Assembly: GCA_002478565.1 (NCBI GenBank)
Contig: DLPC01000004.1
Location: forward strand, 59,564 to 123,563
Length of the DNA: 64,000 nucleotides
From: Flavobacteriales bacterium UBA7468
GTDB lineage: Bacteria > Bacteroidota > Bacteroidia > Flavobacteriales_D > Crocinitomicaceae
Direction: 5' to 3'
The translations under genes were made by a program, and so were the position numbers. Positions within the stretch are counted from its first letter, which is position 1; the number at the start of each line of letters is the position of its first letter. A model generated the notes under the pieces. It was given only the letters and a program-made list of their open reading frames with translations, had not been told where the DNA came from and ran no database searches. This document shows positions 61,192 through 64,000 of this stretch, one piece after another.

Positions 61192-63684
61192 ATGCTGCTA
61201 CATACCTTCAAATTACTACCCATCATTTTATTGATTTTTTATAGCAATGTAACAGGACAAATTACTCAGCGAATATGTGGTGGAATTCAGTATAGTCCAA
61301 GCTTAAATAATTATGGTGAAAATTCACCTGCTGCAGACGCAACTGTTGCTGCACAATCGATTGATTTAGATAATAATGGAAATATTATTGTTGCGCATAG
61401 AAACTCCAACGACCCCTTTGGGAATAGAATCAGAAAAATTGACAGACACACAGGAATAATTACATCTTTAGCAGGTTGTAATTCGGGCTGTACAAATACC
61501 TTAGGTGGTCCTGCATTGAGTTATTCATACATTGATCCTTGGTGTGTTTCTGTAGACGTTAATAATGACATTTATTTTCTTGATGTCGCTAATGTGAATT
61601 CTAGAAGAGTTTTTAAAATTAATGCAACAACATTAAACATAGAGTTGGTTAATGGATCAGTTGGCATTCAAGCAGATTTTATTTCTGTATTAAATGGAGA
61701 AGTGTTTTATTCAAAATTCTCAAATCAAATTTATAAGATTAATTCTTCAGGAATTCATGAATTAATTGCGGGAACAGGTACTCCTTCCTTTTCTGGAGAT
61801 AATTCATGGGCTGTAAGTGCAACAATGAACAGTCCTCGTGATATAAAGGTTCTACCAAATGGCACCATTTATTTTATTGATTTTGGAAATAAACGGATTC
61901 GTAAAATTGAGAACGGAATAATCTCTACAATTGCTGGAAATGGTAATGTTGGATCAAGTTGTAGTAATTGCAACCCTATTAATTCAAGTTTACAAACGCC
62001 ATTAAGCCTGGACATAGATAAATATGGAAATATCTATTTTGTCGATTATGCAAACATCAAAAAAATAAATGATTGCGATGGGTTAATGTATACAATAGCA
62101 GGTAATGGTGTAATTGGAATAACGAATACAAATATGCCACCTTTACAAACATCCATTTATAACGGTGGATATGGAGGGTTATGTGTTGATATTTTGGGTA
62201 ACGTAAATTTCATCACAAAAGGGTCTGTTGGTGGAAGCACTACAACCAATAATCATATATACAAGATTATTGATCAAGCAACTATAAATAATTTAGCTGG
62301 AAATGACTATTATGTGTGTCATGGTGATTCAGTCAATATAATTTACGGAGGTTCGAGTTCTAACTTTAATTGGGGATTTGGAAATGGTATAAACCCATCA
62401 TTTTTAGTTAATTCGAATTTCTATTTAGTATTGGAAGAATTTAATAATAATGGTTGTTTAGTATTTTCTGATGAAATTGAGGTAGTAAATGTCTCATTAC
62501 CGTCTGTTGTTTCTGTTACAGATGGTTATACTTGTGGTATCGGAACAGTAGAAGTTGAAGCATCTGCGTCGATAAATTCAACGATAAATTGGTATAGTAA
62601 CCCTCTAAGCACAAATATTTTATATCAAGGGGATATTTATACAACTCCTTTTTTATACAGTGATAGTGTTTTTTATGCACAGGCAATTGACACTGTTTAC
62701 AACTGCTATTCTACTAATATGTCATTGGTTAACGCATTAATTACGCCAATAGATTCATGTACTTTCATACCCGATGATAATTTTGAAAATAAACTCATAT
62801 CTGCAGGAATTGATGATCAATTTAACAATTATGTTAAAACTTCAATGATTGACACCCTTCAAGTTTTAGATATATCAAATACTGTAGGTATTCCAAACTC
62901 ATTGCAAATTTCAAATCTAGAAGGCATCCAGGATTTTTTATTACTTAAGAAAATCTATGCAACGGAAAATAATATTGATAATATTCAACTCGAATATCTA
63001 TATAACCGTCCGTTTTTAGAACATTATTATTTAGGACATAATAATATCCAGTATTTTAATTCTGATAATTTAGCGGGTCTTGCTGTTTTGAGAACATTAG
63101 AAATTCAAAACAATAATTTAACATGTTTGAATTTAAAAAATAATGCAACTAATAACGTTCTACAATTGAAGTTCTATGGCAATCCAAATTTACACTGTAT
63201 TCAAGTAGATGATAACTTTTATAATTGGTTTGCAACACAACAATCAAATACCCCAGTACAGTGGTATAATAGCCCTACAACAATGGTAGAGATAGATGAT
63301 TTTATTGCTGAAAATATTAGTGAATTTTGTGGTACAACGTGTGACGCCATTTATACCATGTATGGTTGTACTGACTATTTAGCATTGAATTACAGCCCAT
63401 ATGCCAATTATGACGACGGGAGTTGTCAATATTTAGGCATTGAAGAATTAATAAATAATGATTTCCAAATCTCTCCAAACCCTAATTCAGGTATATTCAG
63501 TGTTGAAATAAATAATAAAGAACTTGTAGGTAAAAGTTACAAGATAATTAGTTTGGAAGGCATAGAAATTACTTCAGGAAAAATAACAGCCCCACTTTTT
63601 GTAACGGATATAAATGACAAATCAGACGGTGTATATTTTCTTATTCTCGATAGCTCAGAACCTGTTAAGATAATAAAACAATAA
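61192..63684 (+). CDS. Mosaic secreted protein: NHL repeats, leucine-rich repeats, T9SS type A sorting domain
   Basis: 830 residues. A signal peptide ends near N-V-T-G-Q. Residues ~40-380 form an NHL-type beta-propeller (repeated I-R-K-I-D/E ... I-A-G-N-G). A D-Y-Y-V-C-H-G-D domain spans 390-520. Leucine-rich repeats of the I-P-D-D-N-F-E type cover about 525-690. A G-C-T-D-Y-L-A-L-N-Y ... D-D-G-S-C motif near 727-750 precedes the sorting domain (I-S-P-N-P-N-S-G start, G-V-Y-F-L-I-L near the end). Exported to the cell surface; ligand unknown. A+T-rich like the preceding element genes, so probably cargo of the element. Confidence 0.9.
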   Translation: MLLHTFKLLPIILLIFYSNVTGQITQRICGGIQYSPSLNNYGENSPAADATVAAQSIDLDNNGNIIVAHRNSNDPFGNRIRKIDRHTGIITSLAGCNSGCTNTLGGPALSYSYIDPWCVSVDVNNDIYFLDVANVNSRRVFKINATTLNIELVNGSVGIQADFISVLNGEVFYSKFSNQIYKINSSGIHELIAGTGTPSFSGDNSWAVSATMNSPRDIKVLPNGTIYFIDFGNKRIRKIENGIISTIAGNGNVGSSCSNCNPINSSLQTPLSLDIDKYGNIYFVDYANIKKINDCDGLMYTIAGNGVIGITNTNMPPLQTSIYNGGYGGLCVDILGNVNFITKGSVGGSTTTNNHIYKIIDQATINNLAGNDYYVCHGDSVNIIYGGSSSNFNWGFGNGINPSFLVNSNFYLVLEEFNNNGCLVFSDEIEVVNVSLPSVVSVTDGYTCGIGTVEVEASASINSTINWYSNPLSTNILYQGDIYTTPFLYSDSVFYAQAIDTVYNCYSTNMSLVNALITPIDSCTFIPDDNFENKLISAGIDDQFNNYVKTSMIDTLQVLDISNTVGIPNSLQISNLEGIQDFLLLKKIYATENNIDNIQLEYLYNRPFLEHYYLGHNNIQYFNSDNLAGLAVLRTLEIQNNNLTCLNLKNNATNNVLQLKFYGNPNLHCIQVDDNFYNWFATQQSNTPVQWYNSPTTMVEIDDFIAENISEFCGTTCDAIYTMYGCTDYLALNYSPYANYDDGSCQYLGIEELINNDFQISPNPNSGIFSVEINNKELVGKSYKIISLEGIEITSGKITAPLFVTDINDKSDGVYFLILDSSEPVKIIKQ

Positions 63685-63691
63685 CTATGCA

Positions 63692-63916
63692 TTAACAATG
63701 CTTGCAGTTGTCATCTGATGAAGACTTAAAATATATTTGATAGACTTCATATCCAATTATACCCAAGACGACCACCCCAAGTACAATTTTGAACCCACTG
63801 AATCCATTTGATTTGGTATTAGGAGCACTTGAACTTAGATTAGGTTCTCCGCCTGAATTTTCTTTGAAAGTGTTAATAAGTTTCGTAAACTCTTGAAGGT
63901 TGATCATTTCACTCAT
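63692..63916 (-). CDS. Small single-pass membrane protein of unknown function
   Basis: 74 residues. A soluble N-terminal part (about 1-40, Ser/Asn-rich before the membrane) is followed by one hydrophobic segment at about 43-62 (I-V-L-G-V-V-V-L-G-I-I-G-Y), then a short tail ending C-K-H-C. The Met at residue 4 is an alternative start. It converges on the T9SS gene with a 7-base gap. The tail with two cysteines could bind metal. No family is recognised. Confidence 0.6.
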   Translation of the reverse strand: MSEMINLQEFTKLINTFKENSGGEPNLSSSAPNTKSNGFSGFKIVLGVVVLGIIGYEVYQIYFKSSSDDNCKHC

Positions 63917-64000
63917 TTATCTCAAAATTTACTAGTTCATAATTTTTTGCATCAATTTGTCGTATTCCTACATTATACTGGAGAAAACGGCCATCTTGAC

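Noticed and set aside
55623..64000. Right attachment site of the element
   Set aside because: I looked for a second copy of the mnmE 3' end by eye and saw none, so no right boundary is called.
55790..64000. A defence system carried by the element
   Set aside because: No nuclease, restriction, TIR, reverse transcriptase, toxin-antitoxin or CRISPR motif could be recognised in the genes present.
1..64000. tRNA, rRNA or riboswitch genes
   Set aside because: The intergenic gaps are short (all under 200 bases) and none showed a cloverleaf, rRNA or known riboswitch pattern by eye. Small non-coding RNAs cannot be excluded.

Overview
The window looks like a chromosomal segment from a member of the Bacteroidota, most likely a flavobacterium-like lineage. 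The support is: C-terminal type IX secretion (T9SS) sorting domains on several secreted proteins; gliding-motility-associated C-terminal domains; the families DUF4270, DUF4292 and DUF177; a carboxypeptidase-regulatory-like TonB-dependent receptor; gene pairs typical of the phylum; and repeated use of the Bacteroidota -7 promoter element TAnnTTTG. Classical Shine-Dalgarno sites are rare. A narrower placement (for example Crocinitomicaceae) is only a guess.

Layout. 1-2107: tail of a T9SS-secreted protein, the heme chaperone hemW and a bacilliredoxin. 2161-9777: an orphan lipoprotein overlapping mutS, a TrmH-type methyltransferase, lysS, rfaE2, panD and panC. 9873-15031: a glycogen-synthase-like half protein, a DUF4270 lipoprotein, glmS and dxr. 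15038-19810: a 1153-residue outer-membrane protein and serS. 19939-25199: a tight forward cluster of dut, a sugar nucleotidyltransferase, a TPR lipoprotein, a DUF4292 lipoprotein and an EnvC-like M23 protein. 25171-29140: a polysaccharide export set (ligase/polymerase, Wzz, flippase). 29186-35712: two tandem giant repeat proteins with T9SS C-terminal domains. 35824-42903: accC, accB, fabH, plsX, rpmF, DUF177, pdxA and a leucyl aminopeptidase. 42940-46643: mutY, HU, a 30-residue basic ribosomal-type peptide, rng and recX. 46650-55623: a periplasmic thioredoxin, a TonB-dependent receptor, a HAD protein, recO, tadA, cvpA, a small secreted protein, an aldehyde dehydrogenase and mnmE.

From about 55.6 kb to the window end the character changes. 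Directly after the 3' end of mnmE come a tyrosine recombinase, a protein of unknown function translationally coupled to it, a small winged-helix/excisionase-type DNA-binding protein, a superfamily 3 helicase, a zinc-finger/Toprim-like primase protein, then a mosaic NHL-LRR T9SS protein and a small membrane protein. The DNA is clearly more A+T-rich than the upstream housekeeping genes, and the regulatory gaps are full of palindromes and repeats. I read this as an integrative element that uses the 3' end of mnmE as attachment site. The far end was not found in the window. It is the best candidate for a little-described system here.

How the genes work together: most of the window is housekeeping (fatty acid initiation, isoprenoid, coenzyme A, amino-sugar and LPS precursors, tRNA charging and modification, DNA repair). 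Two cell-surface blocks are interspersed: polysaccharide export and giant adhesin-like T9SS cargo. A replicative mobile element sits at the right edge.
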